Source of the DNA: Isoetes taiwanensis
Taxonomy: Eukaryota; Streptophyta; Lycopodiopsida; Isoetales; Isoetaceae
DNA: 64,000 nucleotides
Direction: 5' to 3'
Assembly (NCBI GenBank): GCA_021234155.1
Contig: JAJEKV010000033.1
Span: 6,252,635 to 6,316,634 of the forward strand
Below, in pieces: positions 1 to 11,198 of this stretch; positions within the stretch are counted from its first letter, which is position 1; each line of letters opens with the position of its first letter. Made by a program: the position numbers and the translations under genes. Under the pieces are notes generated by a model that was not told the origin of the DNA, made no database searches, and saw nothing but the letters and a program-made list of their open reading frames with translations.

Positions 1-2542
1 CCAAACACCAAATTCTAAGGGGAATCGGAGATCACCAATGTTGATGTGAAGAAGAGGGGTGACGCCTTGAGGTCGCGTGATATGGCCATTAGCCAATTTG
101 ATGTCATATGGGGCACGATAGAGTTGTTTGATGCCCATTTGTTTGTGGAGTTTGTCCGTAATGAGATTGACAGCGCTACCTCCGTCAATTTGAACATGAT
201 TGACTTGTTGATTGCCCACCGTGGCATGTACCGTTGGTGTAGAGGTAGCGACAGCCCCAACCAAAACGGTCGGGAGTGGTAACTGGTCCTTGAGAGCAGG
301 ACATAGTTTCAAAATGGTTGCCAGACTTAAGGGAATTTTGATTTTTGCCAGCTCCTCTTGGAGTTCCAGAGGCACATGAGAAAAAGGATCTGCTGGATCC
401 ACGGGTGCTGGAGTGCGTGGTAATGAAGCAGCAACTTCTTTGAGAAGGTCAACCTCGGCAGCAATATTCGGATATGTCTGAGAGCGTGGAGGTTGAGATG
501 TGGAAGGTGCATCTTGTCTTTGTTGAGCTCTGGTGGTGGCATGAACATTAGCCAACGTGCGGCCTTCAGCAGCTTGCATGAGGTTCGTAATGCTTTGGCG
601 TACTTTTTAGGCATGACATGAGGCATGAGTTTTTCCAAGTCGGGTGCAAAGTGAACCTTTTGTCCTCTTCATGAGGGATTGTGTCCTTTGCAAAGGCGGG
701 GTTGCGTGCCATTAGGAATAATGGTTAAGGGGCGTGGCGCTACGGTGCAGCGTGAAACCAAACCAACCCAATTGGACGGCTGGATGGAGGATTAAGAGCC
801 TGAAAATTTTCTTCCTGGGCTTGTTGATCCAGCTGAGGTTGATTGGCGTGAGCTGGTTGATAGCGTGATTGCTGAGGCGCACGAGGTGGCTTCCGAAGAA
901 CGGGACGCGGGCCTTGTTTGCCATTGGCAATCCAAAGTTGGTAAGCCGTGAGGCGGACCGAGGTGGTTTGATTGGTGCCAGGAAGTTGCACCTGAACTTG
1001 TGGAAGTTGAGGACATGCCGTGGTGGTATGACCCCATTCGTGATGATGATAACATCGAGCTTTAGAAGGATCAAGGGGGGGTGTGTTAGGTCCCCGTTGT
1101 TTATCTATTCTTTCGATAGAGTTGATTGGGTTGAGCCTGCAGTGGTTGCGGCTGATATGGCGATTGTTGCTGAGGTGTTGTTTGCACTTGATAAACCAGT
1201 TTGTTGCGGAATGGTGTAGGATGAGTGCGCGTGCACTCTTCCGTGGCATGATTGCACATGTTGCATCTTTTACAATGAGGCGGGCCATTGGTGGAGTTGC
1301 ACTCATTTGCCAAGTGGCCTTGATATTTTGAGATATGGCACGGATCGACTCACGCCGCTTGAGTGGCGTGTTGAGGTTGGACGGCGATGCCTGTGGAACC
1401 ATGGTGGTGGAATGAAAGGAGCTCTGAAGAGCCACGCCACGGGAGGAAACATTGCCCGAGTGATTGACAAGGTCGATAGCCTTTGCTCCAAAGTCTTGAG
1501 CGCAGTATTGATCATGAGTCGGATAGCTGGAGGAAGTCCTTGGAGAAACCGGACCAAGACACGGCTGCGGGTGGGTACTCCTTGAGTTTCTTGGCGAGGA
1601 TGTGAAGTCGACCGCAAAATCCCCTGGCGGACTCCGTGGGCTCTTGTTGAAGGTCATTGAGTTGCTTGAGATGAAGTTGATCATCATCCGTGGTTCCATA
1701 GTGAGAAAAAAAAGGTTTTCATTTTCGACCAATCTTGTTTCCGGTGGCTTTTGTTGGACATAAGCCATTGATGAGGAGAGCCACTTAAAGATTGTGGTGG
1801 AAAAGATATGGAATTTCAGTTGAGGTTGTGCATGACCATTTAGGACAGCCAGAGCCTCAAATTCTTTCATGTGGGCCTGAGCACTTTGGTCTAATGGTTT
1901 GCCTTTCGTGTTGCCAAAGGTGGGATAAGTCAACTTAAGGGTCTGAAAGGTAGAGGTGAAAGTGCTTGGCTGGACAGGAACTGGATGGGGATTATATTGA
2001 GGTGGAGTTGGAGGTGGCATGGTGCCTGAAAGACCCTAATGAAGGGGTTGCTGAGGTGGAGGTACTGGAGGTGCCTGATCATTGGTTTTGAGGTCTGTAA
2101 GGTTGTAAACAGGAAGAGCGGTAGGCAATGTAGGGAAGGGAAATTCCTGGGGAGGAGCAAAAGAGACTTGTGGATATCCCTGTCCACCCGTAGGAGATGA
2201 TGGTTGTGAAGGCAGAGGCGTATGGCCAGAAGAATGATGGATGTAGGCATGTTCGGGGGTCTGAAAGTAAGGTTGAGAAGGTTGAGCCTGATAGGGCTCC
2301 CCGATAGTGATGAGGTGACCGAGGTCGTGAGCAATGTTTGCACGCTTTGAGGCGAGAACTGGGACGAGACATGACACGAGGGGTGGGTGGCGCCGACCGA
2401 GCCCCTAGACCGAATGTGGCCTCCCTCAATGTCATAAGCGAGATCCATACATGTCATGAAACAGCTTCCCTTCTATGATGGCGCTCCAAGTGAGACGCCG
2501 TCTGGGAAAGGAATTCTTCTGGCGTGAAGTTTGGACGTACAT
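1..2542 (-). pseudogene. E0 gag-protease remnant
   Basis: The start codon corresponds to the gag ATG of the sister copy at 41800. The reading frame is broken several times, for example by an extra TT in the TACTTTTTAGGC stretch near 600-610 where the sister reads TACTTTAGGC. Open pieces at 1930-2457, 740-2020 and 327-638 match the proline/glutamine-rich N-terminus, the gag core and the zinc-knuckle linker of the sister copy. The CCHC knuckles survive only in pieces (1101-1313). No functional protein is expected. Confidence 0.85.
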
Positions 2543-2587
2543 GGCGATGAAGAAAGGAAAATCGAATCGAGACCAGCGGTGGCATGG

Positions 2588-3170
2588 TGTTTAGGGTCAG
2601 GTTGGGGAACTCCTCGCAAGACGACCCTCGTGAGGACCCTTGGATCTAACAGGAGAATCCGGGGACTATGTCACGCGGGATTTGCAAGGAAAACAAGGGA
2701 AAGGGAAAAGAAAACAAAGAACAATGAGACAACAATGATAAGCTTCCTTGATATCAATGATGATGATACATGAGCTCTCGCAATCGAGAGAAAACTGAAG
2801 TGAGACAAGACTCAAAACTCATCTAAAACTCATGTGCTAGCTCTACTCATATATATAGTACAATGGCCTTTGGCCCAATATAGATACTCTGACTGATTTC
2901 GGTGCCGACTCCTGGAAGGAGGCCTGATTTGCAGGAATGCTGGCGGTGCCTCTTGAAAAGCCTGAAATCACGCTGACGCGGGCGGTGACGGGCCGTCACT
3001 TGTCTGAGCGCTGCCTCTTGTTGACGCCAGGCGTGGTCTTTGTCTGCGTGGTCTGCTTGGTCTTCTGCTGAGCCTTTGACGACTGACCCGCGCCTGATTG
3101 TGGATCCTTGCTCTTGACTTGGTCCGTCGTATGCATGAATAGTCCTATACCAGGAGGCACAGGACTAACA
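2588..3170 (-). repeat. LTR of E0
   Basis: This 583-bp LTR is bounded by TGTT and AACA on the plus strand. It is nearly identical to 41848-42431 of the sister element. The internal side (near 2569-2587) corresponds to the tRNA-Asp-type primer site seen in the sister copy, but is more degenerate here. Confidence 0.88.
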
Positions 3171-3247
3171 TCCTGACTCCTTCTTTAGTTGTTCCTGATT
3201 TTTGAGAATCTAATAAAGTTAGCACAGGATTCTCTCTCACACAATTC

Positions 3248-4060
3248 GACTTGAAGAAAGAAAGAAGCATCTGTTCTTTCATCTCGGCTTTTTGGGTCTG
3301 TACGTGAATGGAGCAAACTAATCCCTCCAAAACCAGATAATTACACGGAATTCTACTGGATCCCTGTATGCATGAAGTAAGATATTTCTGATTTGTAGCT
3401 TAGCTTGTTGCACAAAACTCATTTGCATTTTGCTTTTCTTGCAGTTCTCGCTGGAGCCTCTTCATTTACTGTGCCAATGATTCAGTCTGCCAGGCTCTAG
3501 GAATAGATTGTCCTGCTGTGCTACACTTCGACTCCATGAAGAACTGGCATGGGAAAGAAACCTGCAGGCAGTTTATGGAGTGAGTCCAGTGAGTGCTTTT
3601 TAGTGATATATTTTCCTAAATTTGGTCAACTTTTGAATTTCTGATTCAATTGTATATCTTGCAGATTTCTTGAACAGATCCATGCTGAATGGGGCCTACA
3701 TGTGCCAGAATGGATGATCACGCCAGTGGTGGAGATGCGCTGTCCGGAGCAAGACAATGGCTCGGATTGTGGAATTTTTACAATATTGTATACAAGGCGG
3801 TTTGTTGAAGATTTTATCATGAATGATGCCCTGGACACCCGAGAGGTATGGAATACAGATTTGTGGATTTGAATATCTGGTTCTTTTTTCAGTGCTGGTT
3901 GGTTGAATATGCTGGTTGTTTTTATCAGGTAAATCCTAGTTGGTTCAGCAAACTTGATGTTAGTAGTTGCAGGAATACCTACACTGTCCTCCTTGGGAAA
4001 CTCCATCAAGCTGCAGTGGTTGCCAAGAATTCGGGGAAGAAGAACTTGAGGAGAAAATAG
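3248..4060 (+). pseudogene. C48 (Ulp1/SENP-like) cysteine protease, 5'-truncated
   Basis: Ubiquitin-like-protein proteases cleave SUMO or related modifiers. Four exons join in frame: about 3248-3376, 3445-3579, 3665-3845 and 3973-4060, with GT-AG introns of about 68, 85 and 127 bp. The product carries HFDSM (catalytic Asp) and a Q-D-NGSDCGIF block (oxyanion Gln and catalytic Cys), the order expected of family C48. The position where HW is expected reads RW (SRWSLFIYC), so the catalytic His appears replaced. An in-frame stop lies just upstream of 3248 and the 5' part is lost at the E0 insertion. Plant Mutator-like elements of the Kaonashi/CUMULE type carry such proteases, and a Mutator-like transposase follows in convergent orientation, so it may be transposon cargo rather than a host gene. 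Confidence 0.75.
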
Positions 4061-4081
4061 GAGAAAATGCTTCTCATAATG

Positions 4082-4935
4082 TAAAGACCATGTTTATTTA
4101 ATCTGAAGACTAGTTTATTTAATCTGGTTTATTTAGTCTAAAGACCATGCTTGATTAAAGGTAACACTGGTTTGATTAAATGTAAAGGCTATGATTAACC
4201 ATTTATGAGTGTCCTGATCATGTGTCCTGATTAACCATAGAGGACCAATGTTCTGATTAACCACATGTCCTGATTAACCACGTGTGTCCTGATTAACCTC
4301 ATGTCCTGATTAACCAATGTCAAGATTAAATACAAAGGACACATGTCCTGATTAACCACTCAGGACTATGTCCTGATTAACCACTTAGGACCTATGTCCT
4401 GATTAACTACCTAGGACCTATGTCCTAATTAACCACTTAGGACCTATGTCCTGATTAACCACATGCCTTGATTAACCACAAAACCACGTGTATCCTGATT
4501 AACCTCATGTCCTGATTAACCAATATCAAGATTAAACATATTCTATCTATGTCCTGATTAACCACTTAGGACCTATGTCCTGATTAACCATAAAGGGCAT
4601 GTGTCCTGATTAACCACTTAGGACATATGTCCTGATTAACCACTTAGGACCTATGTCCTGATTAACCTTAAAGAACATGTGTCATGATTAATCTTAAAGG
4701 ACTATGTCCTGATTAACCACTTAGGACCTATGTCCTGATTAACCACTTAGGACCTATGTTTTGATTAACCATAAAGGGCATGTGTCCTGATTAACCACAT
4801 AGGGCCTATGTCCTGATTAACCACTTAAAACCTATGTCCTGATTAACCTTAAAGGACATGTGTCCTGATTAACCTTAAAGGACCTATGTCCTGATTAACC
4901 ACTTAGGACCTATGTCTTGATTAACCTTAAAGGAC
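4082..4935. repeat. 26-bp minisatellite (TGTCCTGATTAACC family)
   Basis: About thirty diverged units are built on CCTATGTCCTGATTAACC plus ACTTAGGA, with period 26 in the best-kept stretches and shorter units at the left end. Each full unit contains the palindrome AGGAC-CTAT-GTCCT, so single strands could fold into short hairpins. It lies between the convergent Ulp1-like and Mutator-like genes. Related copies with GTCCGG in place of GTCCTG occur at 6570-6695 and 7495-7545. Confidence 0.92.
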
Positions 4936-5008
4936 TCACTATCTTGATACTATCTTGACACCAACAGTCTTCTTCCTCTTCTTGATACCCTCCACAAAGG
5001 GAACTGGT

Positions 5009-6953
5009 CTAGCCAATGTTTTGCCATTGAAGTCCTCTATCACTTGTAGACTCGGGGTAGATCCCCATGGTTAGTGTGCTACTCATTAACCTCTCCAACT
5101 TCAAACTAACTTCACGTAGCAGGAAGTCAGCTTGCAATGCCAATTGAGGGCTAGTAGATAGGGTAGAGGCAATATGGGAAATAGTGGCATGGATGCTAGC
5201 TTGCAAGTTCGGATTTGTTGACTTGGGAACGCTTTCCTCCTCACAGATGTCACCAGCCACCAATGTGTCACCTCCAATGTCATCCTCACTAGTGAAGGCA
5301 ATAGTATCAATAGGATCATCATCATATGCCTCCCCAAAAGACCTCAAGTTCTCTAAACCGCCAGCTTGAGAGCTATGTAGAGTTCCACACACTCTTAAAA
5401 TGTCCTCCTCCTTGTATATGGCCATCATTTGAATTTTCACTTGGTGCTTGCACATGTTGCCTTTCATGCCCCATGGACAATCACAAGAAGACCAATGCTC
5501 GTGGGCAACATCCACTAGGTAAGGCACAGCTTCTCTATCCTCGGCCCATGCATCCATATTTTGACTCCATACTTCTGCCCTACCAGCCTTGAAATCCAAC
5601 CATCTGACAGCCTCGTCTGGAATGACTCTTGCACCTATGATTGTTGTTTCAACAATGTGCTCCTGTTTCCTATTCACTTTGAACCCTTCATCTTTCTTGA
5701 ACCTATCATATAACAAACGTGTCTCCAATCTACAAGACAACATGTATATCAACCATGACTAGAAGAGAGAATCCAACAAATGGGGATACCATTGCCATGG
5801 CTATCATGAACAAGTAAGGTATATAGGCTATAGCAATGGTCATTTATTTTGAAGGTAGAGTCCATGGCCACAGCATTCTCTCTACCATGCTCCAACAAAA
5901 ATTTTCTTTGGAAAGATTCATGATACCCAAGACAAAAGGAACTCCCTCCTGGTAGATAAAAACACTATCCGCGTGTAGCTCCACCCACATCCTTATACTT
6001 AGAGCAACATCTTCGTGGAGCATCCAAGTATCTTTATCAATCTTGCGAGAGAGGTTGTGAAGGTCGTCCATGTCAAGAAATTGGTCTCTAGTCTTCTCAC
6101 AATTGGGATCCATTCTCTTCTTCAAGGCCCATTCCTTGGGGGGTATGATTCTTAAGTAGGAGGTTCCTAGCCCAAGCCCTCTTCTCCATAGACAACTAAG
6201 GGGCAACTCCATGCCTAGTCTTCGCGCATTCAGGATCATGTGTCCCATGGCAGATTTTCCCATGTACATCAACATGCTCCATCACATGGTACGTGATCTT
6301 AGTGCATAGGGGATTCAGGTATAGTTGCTTTACAGTGAAATGACACCTGCACCCCCGCTTGATACTCATTCCCCTTTGTCTTTTCTTGTAGTCGGGATTA
6401 TCTTTCTTGGCTTCAGCGATTAGGGCCTTCGTTGTCTTGCTTTTTACTTCCCGAGCTTGGTTGCGCAAATCTTTTGACCCATAACTACACCAATATCTAC
6501 AACAAAAAGCCAATGTTAGTGACAATTGAGAAATTGCACCGAAAAACAACATCATACAATAACAGATACTGACTATGTCCGGATTAACCACTCTGTCCGG
6601 ATTAACCACTACAGAAAGTCCAGACTAACAGCTAATGACTATGTCCGGATTAACCACCTTTGTCACCCTAAGGACCCATGTCCGGATTAACCACCTGCAC
6701 CAAGGAAAATCACTCACTTGATAATCTTCAAATGGGCGTGCTCGTCAACCTTCTTCTTTGCATGATCTCTTCCCTGAGTGGCACGCTTATAGAAAGTGGT
6801 ATTACAACCGGGAACATTCTGTTCCCCCTTGATAAAATCTACCACTCTGTCTGTGGGGATATGGCAGCATTGAACAGCAAGAGAATGTGGATCTCCTGGA
6901 TTGCTTACCACATTGTGGTGATCTTCAGTATCCCAGTCCAGGTCTTTCCTTGA
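5009..6953 (-). pseudogene. Mutator-like (MULE) transposase, decayed
   Basis: MULE transposases are RNase-H-fold DDE enzymes that end in a SWIM zinc finger. Pieces in order on the minus strand are: an N-terminal exon (about 6953-6720) ending in a GTGAGT donor; a second exon (about 6480-6196) with a Cys/His-rich GCRCHFTVK segment; a piece at 5844-6275 with the first catalytic Asp context (AMDSTF) in a shifted frame; and a last exon at about 5732-5009, after a TTGTAG acceptor, with the SWIM finger SCDCPWGMKGNMCKH. The DDE core between AMDSTF and the SWIM exon is missing, so it is non-functional. The intron at about 6490-6719 holds minisatellite-like GTCCGGATTAACCAC units. Confidence 0.7.
6570..6695. 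repeat. Dispersed GTCCGGATTAACCAC units
   Basis: Four or five copies of GTCCGGATTAACCAC lie inside the inferred intron of the Mutator-like gene. They differ from the 4.1-4.9 kb minisatellite mainly by GTCCGG versus GTCCTG. Two more diverged copies lie at about 7497-7545. The distribution on both sides of the transposase suggests the repeat is a property of the transposon. Confidence 0.75.
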
Positions 6954-7568
6954 AAAGGAGCCGGTGGGAGGTTCTTGGATGCGGATTAGATGCAGCCTCT
7001 GAAGTAAGCAAGGCCGGAATCAGTGGAGATTCTAGTTAATTGCTTCAACTCTTTCAAAACTATAAAAAACTGGAGCGATATCCACACCTGCAATACATCC
7101 AGATCCACAAAGTCCGCCTCCATCGCCGGACTTAGAGGATGAACGGGGCTGTCCCTGCGCCTTTGAACAGAGTATCACCCATAACACCCATAAGGGAAAT
7201 TGTACCAATTCCCTCTTCAAAATTGACCGAATCCGGCATGAAAGGTATATCTAACTTGAAATCTATTTTTGTATTTAAGGATCTGGTTCGAGTGGTGTGA
7301 GGCATGTACCTGATGTACCTTTGTGGCAGGAATGTACAAAAGTGGCAGCAATGAGGGAATGTGGCTTTAATGAAAGATTGGCATGGATGGGTGATGATCC
7401 ATGTGGGTATGCCATGCAGCGATGTGGAATGCGGCATGGGTTGAGGATCCCCCGCATGCCATGGGATCGGATGGGATGGGGGTGGCTGATTCCGGATGTC
7501 CGGAAAAACCACTGAAGATTTGTCTGGATAAACCACATCCCGGATGATATATACGGAGTTCCTCAACT

Positions 7569-7679
7569 ATGGTGGCTGACATTTTCACTGAGCCTTTGGG
7601 CAAGGCACGTTTTGTTCAGCATCGCAATGCACTTGGCTTGGTTCCTCGAGGTACATCTTTAGCAGGAGAAGATCAGTAG
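7569..7679 (+). pseudogene. Copia RNase H C-terminal tail
   Basis: This frame encodes MVADIFTEPLGKARFVQHRN followed by ALGLVP and a stop. It matches the DIFTKPL...LGL block that closes Copia-type polyproteins. Only this tail is present. I could not define an LTR behind it with confidence. Confidence 0.7.
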
Positions 7680-8593
7680 TGAGCTGCACCTCCATGGACT
7701 CATCCAAGCATGAGTGTTACAGGTGGCTTCTCCATGTCGGTGCACCGACCTCAAACGGTGCAAAATGAAGAAGCGGTTCCTTAATTCTAGACTAGATTAA
7801 GGTTTTGTTTATTACTTAAGGGAATCTCTGATTCCTCATTCAACAAGCTTGTAGTTCTTTTCTTCAATGCAATCAATCGTCTCTTGATTCTCTTGTTCTG
7901 AGTATTGATCCCATTGTAACAGGACCAATTTCCTGGGTTTTAATAGAAAGTGGTGGTCTTCTGATATTTGAGCAGAATTGTGAGGCAATTGGGTTGACAA
8001 AATGCCCTTCCACCTTATTCTTCTCTGCCTATTGCTCTGCCGGTCTGCCTTCCATCTCTCTCCGCTGCTGCTTCTTTGTTGCAACACAACTCCGTTTCTC
8101 TCTAAGTTCTCACTGACTGCCACGTGTACGGCTGATAATTTGGCCTCCATGTTCAATGCTTGAATTAAAGGTTCTTATTTAAAAGCGATTAGGATGGGTT
8201 TAGCGATTAGGATGGAAATAACAAAGAGTCACAAACAACAACTAACATATACGCACCACATTCGGGACGTCACGTTTAACAAAAAATTTAAAACTACAGG
8301 AATTCCAACGTCTGTAACTCTAGGAAATGGAAGCGATGCACCCACATCATCCGATCATTTGTTGAAAAGACTCTTTTGAGGGCAGGGCGCAACCAGAATA
8401 TCATGATTTCTTGTGATTTCAATGCAAATGGCCGCAAGACAAAGTAAATTTTTTGATCAAATGAAAGATGGTTTGCTTGCAGTTTGGATATGACAAACAT
8501 ATTCAACATTTTATTACAAAAATGGCACGCGTTCTTCTACAAATGCACGATGTAATCTCCTTTGTCCATTCCTTTATAGCTTCCACATTCTCA
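7680..8593. other. Intergenic, no gene recognised
   Basis: This is AT-rich sequence. An open frame of 106 codons on the minus strand (7836-8156) has no recognisable domain and may be chance. The stretch may include remnants of the Copia LTR next door. The last 100 bp is probably the 3' untranslated region of the 7-exon gene. Confidence 0.5.
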
Positions 8594-11138
8594 TCATGAT
8601 GTTTCTTCGCCAAAATCATTGAACCCTGCTAGACCCCACTTACTAACGGCACCGTCAAATACTTCGAAACCAGTAGGTCTATATGAGATATTATCTTCTA
8701 ACGGAGGACTGCCACATTCTTCGCTAAAAGAGACCAAGTTCTCGCTTACTGACGCCTGTGAATAATAGGTAGATTCCAGTTCGTTCTTCCATCTATTACT
8801 AACAACATCTTCTGTCCATGTAGATTGCAAAAAAGCTCCACACCCGTGTCCTGGCACTATAGCACTATTCAAATCATCAGATATGTTTTCAAGTTGATCT
8901 ATATCCTCATCATATTTCAAAACCATGCCAGAGGGGATTCTGTTGGATGGTTCACACAAAGAAAGACTAGAACTATCCCATGGAAGTTCTAGATTCTTTT
9001 GATAATTATGGCTGCCATGCACGATGGAATCAGACTCTATCATCCAAGAAGTTGTTTCATTTCCACTTCCAGAGTAAACAGTAAGTGCCCAATTTTCTTC
9101 ATCATTATGACATGTAGAAGGCTCATGCATGTTGCCTACTCGGGGGGAAATAACATAGTATCCGTTCTGCTGGACAGGTGTAAAAGCAGTCTCAGGTATA
9201 CACAAATCAAAAGTGACATAGTCATCCCTGGAAAGATCTGGTGTTTTTCCATATTTGTCATCATTGTTCCAGTTAGCATAATTACATGCAGGACTCCATA
9301 GGCACAAATCTAAAACCTCAGGGTACTGGCATAATTCATTTCTGGACTTCATACTGGGCACCTCATCCTCACCTAGGCTGCTTCGCCTGTCCGGTGATTT
9401 TAAAACCAAAAATTCATGATCTTTTGATGTCAAGGCAAGAGAGCCAGATTTCATTTGTTCCTTTTGATTGATAGGAGTGTCATGAAAAGATGCACCATGA
9501 TTCCACGTAAGTAAATTTCTTGGTGGCTCCTTTGTGTGAGATTGCCTAATCTTGACATTACTGGCCCCTTCACATATCCATTTGCTTTCATATTGCCTGT
9601 TCTTGACATTACTGGCCTCTTCACATATCCATTTGCTTTCATTTACCAACGTATGGTCTAGTGATATGTCATTGCCAGTCCATGGGACAATGTGCATATT
9701 TGTGTATGAGTTTCCAATCTGTGCATCATGATTTTGCGCAAAGTTCTCAACAAAGATGCTCTCCTATTTCATGGAAGCACAAATCATATCTAGGTGGGAA
9801 AAAAATATAGTAATGGAAGTATAAAGCTTTACTTTGTCAAGACGCTGACAAAAACTAGCAGCGTCGCACTCGCTATTTGTGGAAGCAAATGCTATATTCT
9901 GGAGAAGCATATCCGCTACCTTTGGCCTAAAGTTGACATATGCGCACTCGTAATCAAAAGCGTTAATGATGAGCAACACAGAACACTAATGAATATTTTA
10001 CCCAAGGTATTCTATATCATTAGAGTTTATCTTTGAGGATTGTGCTGCAAGTAGCTTCAAATGTCTCCTTAACCGGGAAAAGATGTTTTTGAAATCTTTA
10101 GAAAACAGGGTACCTAGATAGGTGGCAAAAAGTCAAATCAAAGTGATGGCATAGAATATTTATATGTCAAATTATGGTTACCATCTTGTTCTTCTGAAAA
10201 CACTTCCATTGCTGAAACTTCATCATCTTCTTCTTCAGGAAACTGGCATTTAGTGGCCTTGGAATTATCTGCATGTAACTCTATTGGTTCTATCTGGTGA
10301 AGATTCAAGGTATGCTGCACGCTTTCTATGACAAGGGCATAAGAAGTAAGAATTGATTGACGGACTTACAATACAAGATTAGTCAACTTACCTGGTGTAT
10401 GACAATAGCAGGCTGGCCTGTCCGGACTTTTAATTTCTCCAACATGAGATTGATCACTAAAATAACGATATTCTGATGTTTTTGCTTTAAATTTATCTAT
10501 AGCCATTTCAAACATGTGGAGTTATTAGATTATCATGCTATAAAAGTTACTGCCTAAAAGCTTAAATTGGTCACTTTGACTATGAGAGACAATGGTTCTG
10601 TTGGTTGACTTATCATTCCAGGCCTTTCGAGCATCGTTTTCTGATTTATTACCCGAAGCTTATACTTTCTGCAGCTTCCCGTGAAATATTTGAAGCTCAT
10701 CACACAGGCAATCCATAAGACCACGGCACATAATAGCATGAATAATAGGACTGGCCTAAAGAAGGAAGGAACCTTTACCAGGTGCAATCTGGATGTTCAC
10801 AGCAGTTTTCCTACTGGATTCTTCAGTTCTCTGCAAACAACTGCATACTGGATCGTAAAATTTCAGAAATATGGCGTTTAACTTCATTCAGAAAACGAAA
10901 CATTAAATTGGCCTCTTACTGTCTGAACTCCGGAAGTGACGGGGATTGAAGCAACGAACCCACCTGTATAGATAGGTCTCATTTAACGTGAGACTAGCTA
11001 ATTTCTTTGTTTATGAATGCAAGATTTCCTTCGAAGTTAGATGAAAGATAATGACATACCAAATGGATGAGGAGGAATGGGCTGTTGGATCGGCTTGCGC
11101 TTTGCTCCGCGACCTCGATGGCATTTTGCAGCGCCCAT
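8594..11138 (-). CDS. Seven-exon gene, unrecognised 558-aa protein
   Basis: I do not recognise the family. The splice model is: exon 1 11138-11060, exon 2 10963-10920, exon 3 10830-10779, exon 4 10496-10392, exon 5 10325-10182, exon 6 9915-9833, exon 7 9763-8594. All introns are GT-AG and all phases agree, giving one open frame of 558 codons. The N-terminus (MGAAKCHRGRGAKRKPIQQP) is basic and proline-rich. An acidic patch (PEEEDDEVSAMEVFSEEQD) follows near residue 125. The last exon encodes a 389-residue acidic, Asn/Ser/Trp-rich tail with a tandem internal duplication (ESKWICEEASNVKNRQ then ESKWICEGASNVKIRQ). No signal peptide or membrane segment is predicted in the spliced frame. The intact splice phases argue for a real host gene. 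Confidence 0.65.
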
Positions 11139-11198
11139 TGCCGGAGTTTCGTTTCAGTCAGGTTCCCTTTTTTTCCCAATGTTTTGGACTCAACTATG

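Larger units (their letters stand above)
1..3170 (-). mobile_element. Ty3/gypsy element E0, 5' part (runs off left edge)
   Basis: This is a minus-strand LTR retrotransposon. Its upstream LTR is at 2588-3170 and its decayed gag/protease region fills 1-2542. It is a close copy of the element at 36510-42431: position 1 corresponds to about 39267 and 3170 to 42431, with small indels throughout. The other LTR and most of pol lie outside the window. Its right end abuts a truncated protease gene at 3171, so it probably inserted into or next to that gene. The target duplication cannot be checked because the left end is missing. Confidence 0.9.

Noticed and set aside
4082-4935. Regular repeats that could suggest a CRISPR-like array
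   Set aside because: Units are adjacent, diverged and without unique spacers, in a eukaryotic context. It is a minisatellite.
10554-10787. Minus-strand ORF with an apparent membrane helix (VLLFMLLCAVVLWIACVMSF)
   Set aside because: It falls in the intron between exons 3 and 4 of the seven-exon gene. Including it breaks the reading phase, while skipping it gives one open frame.
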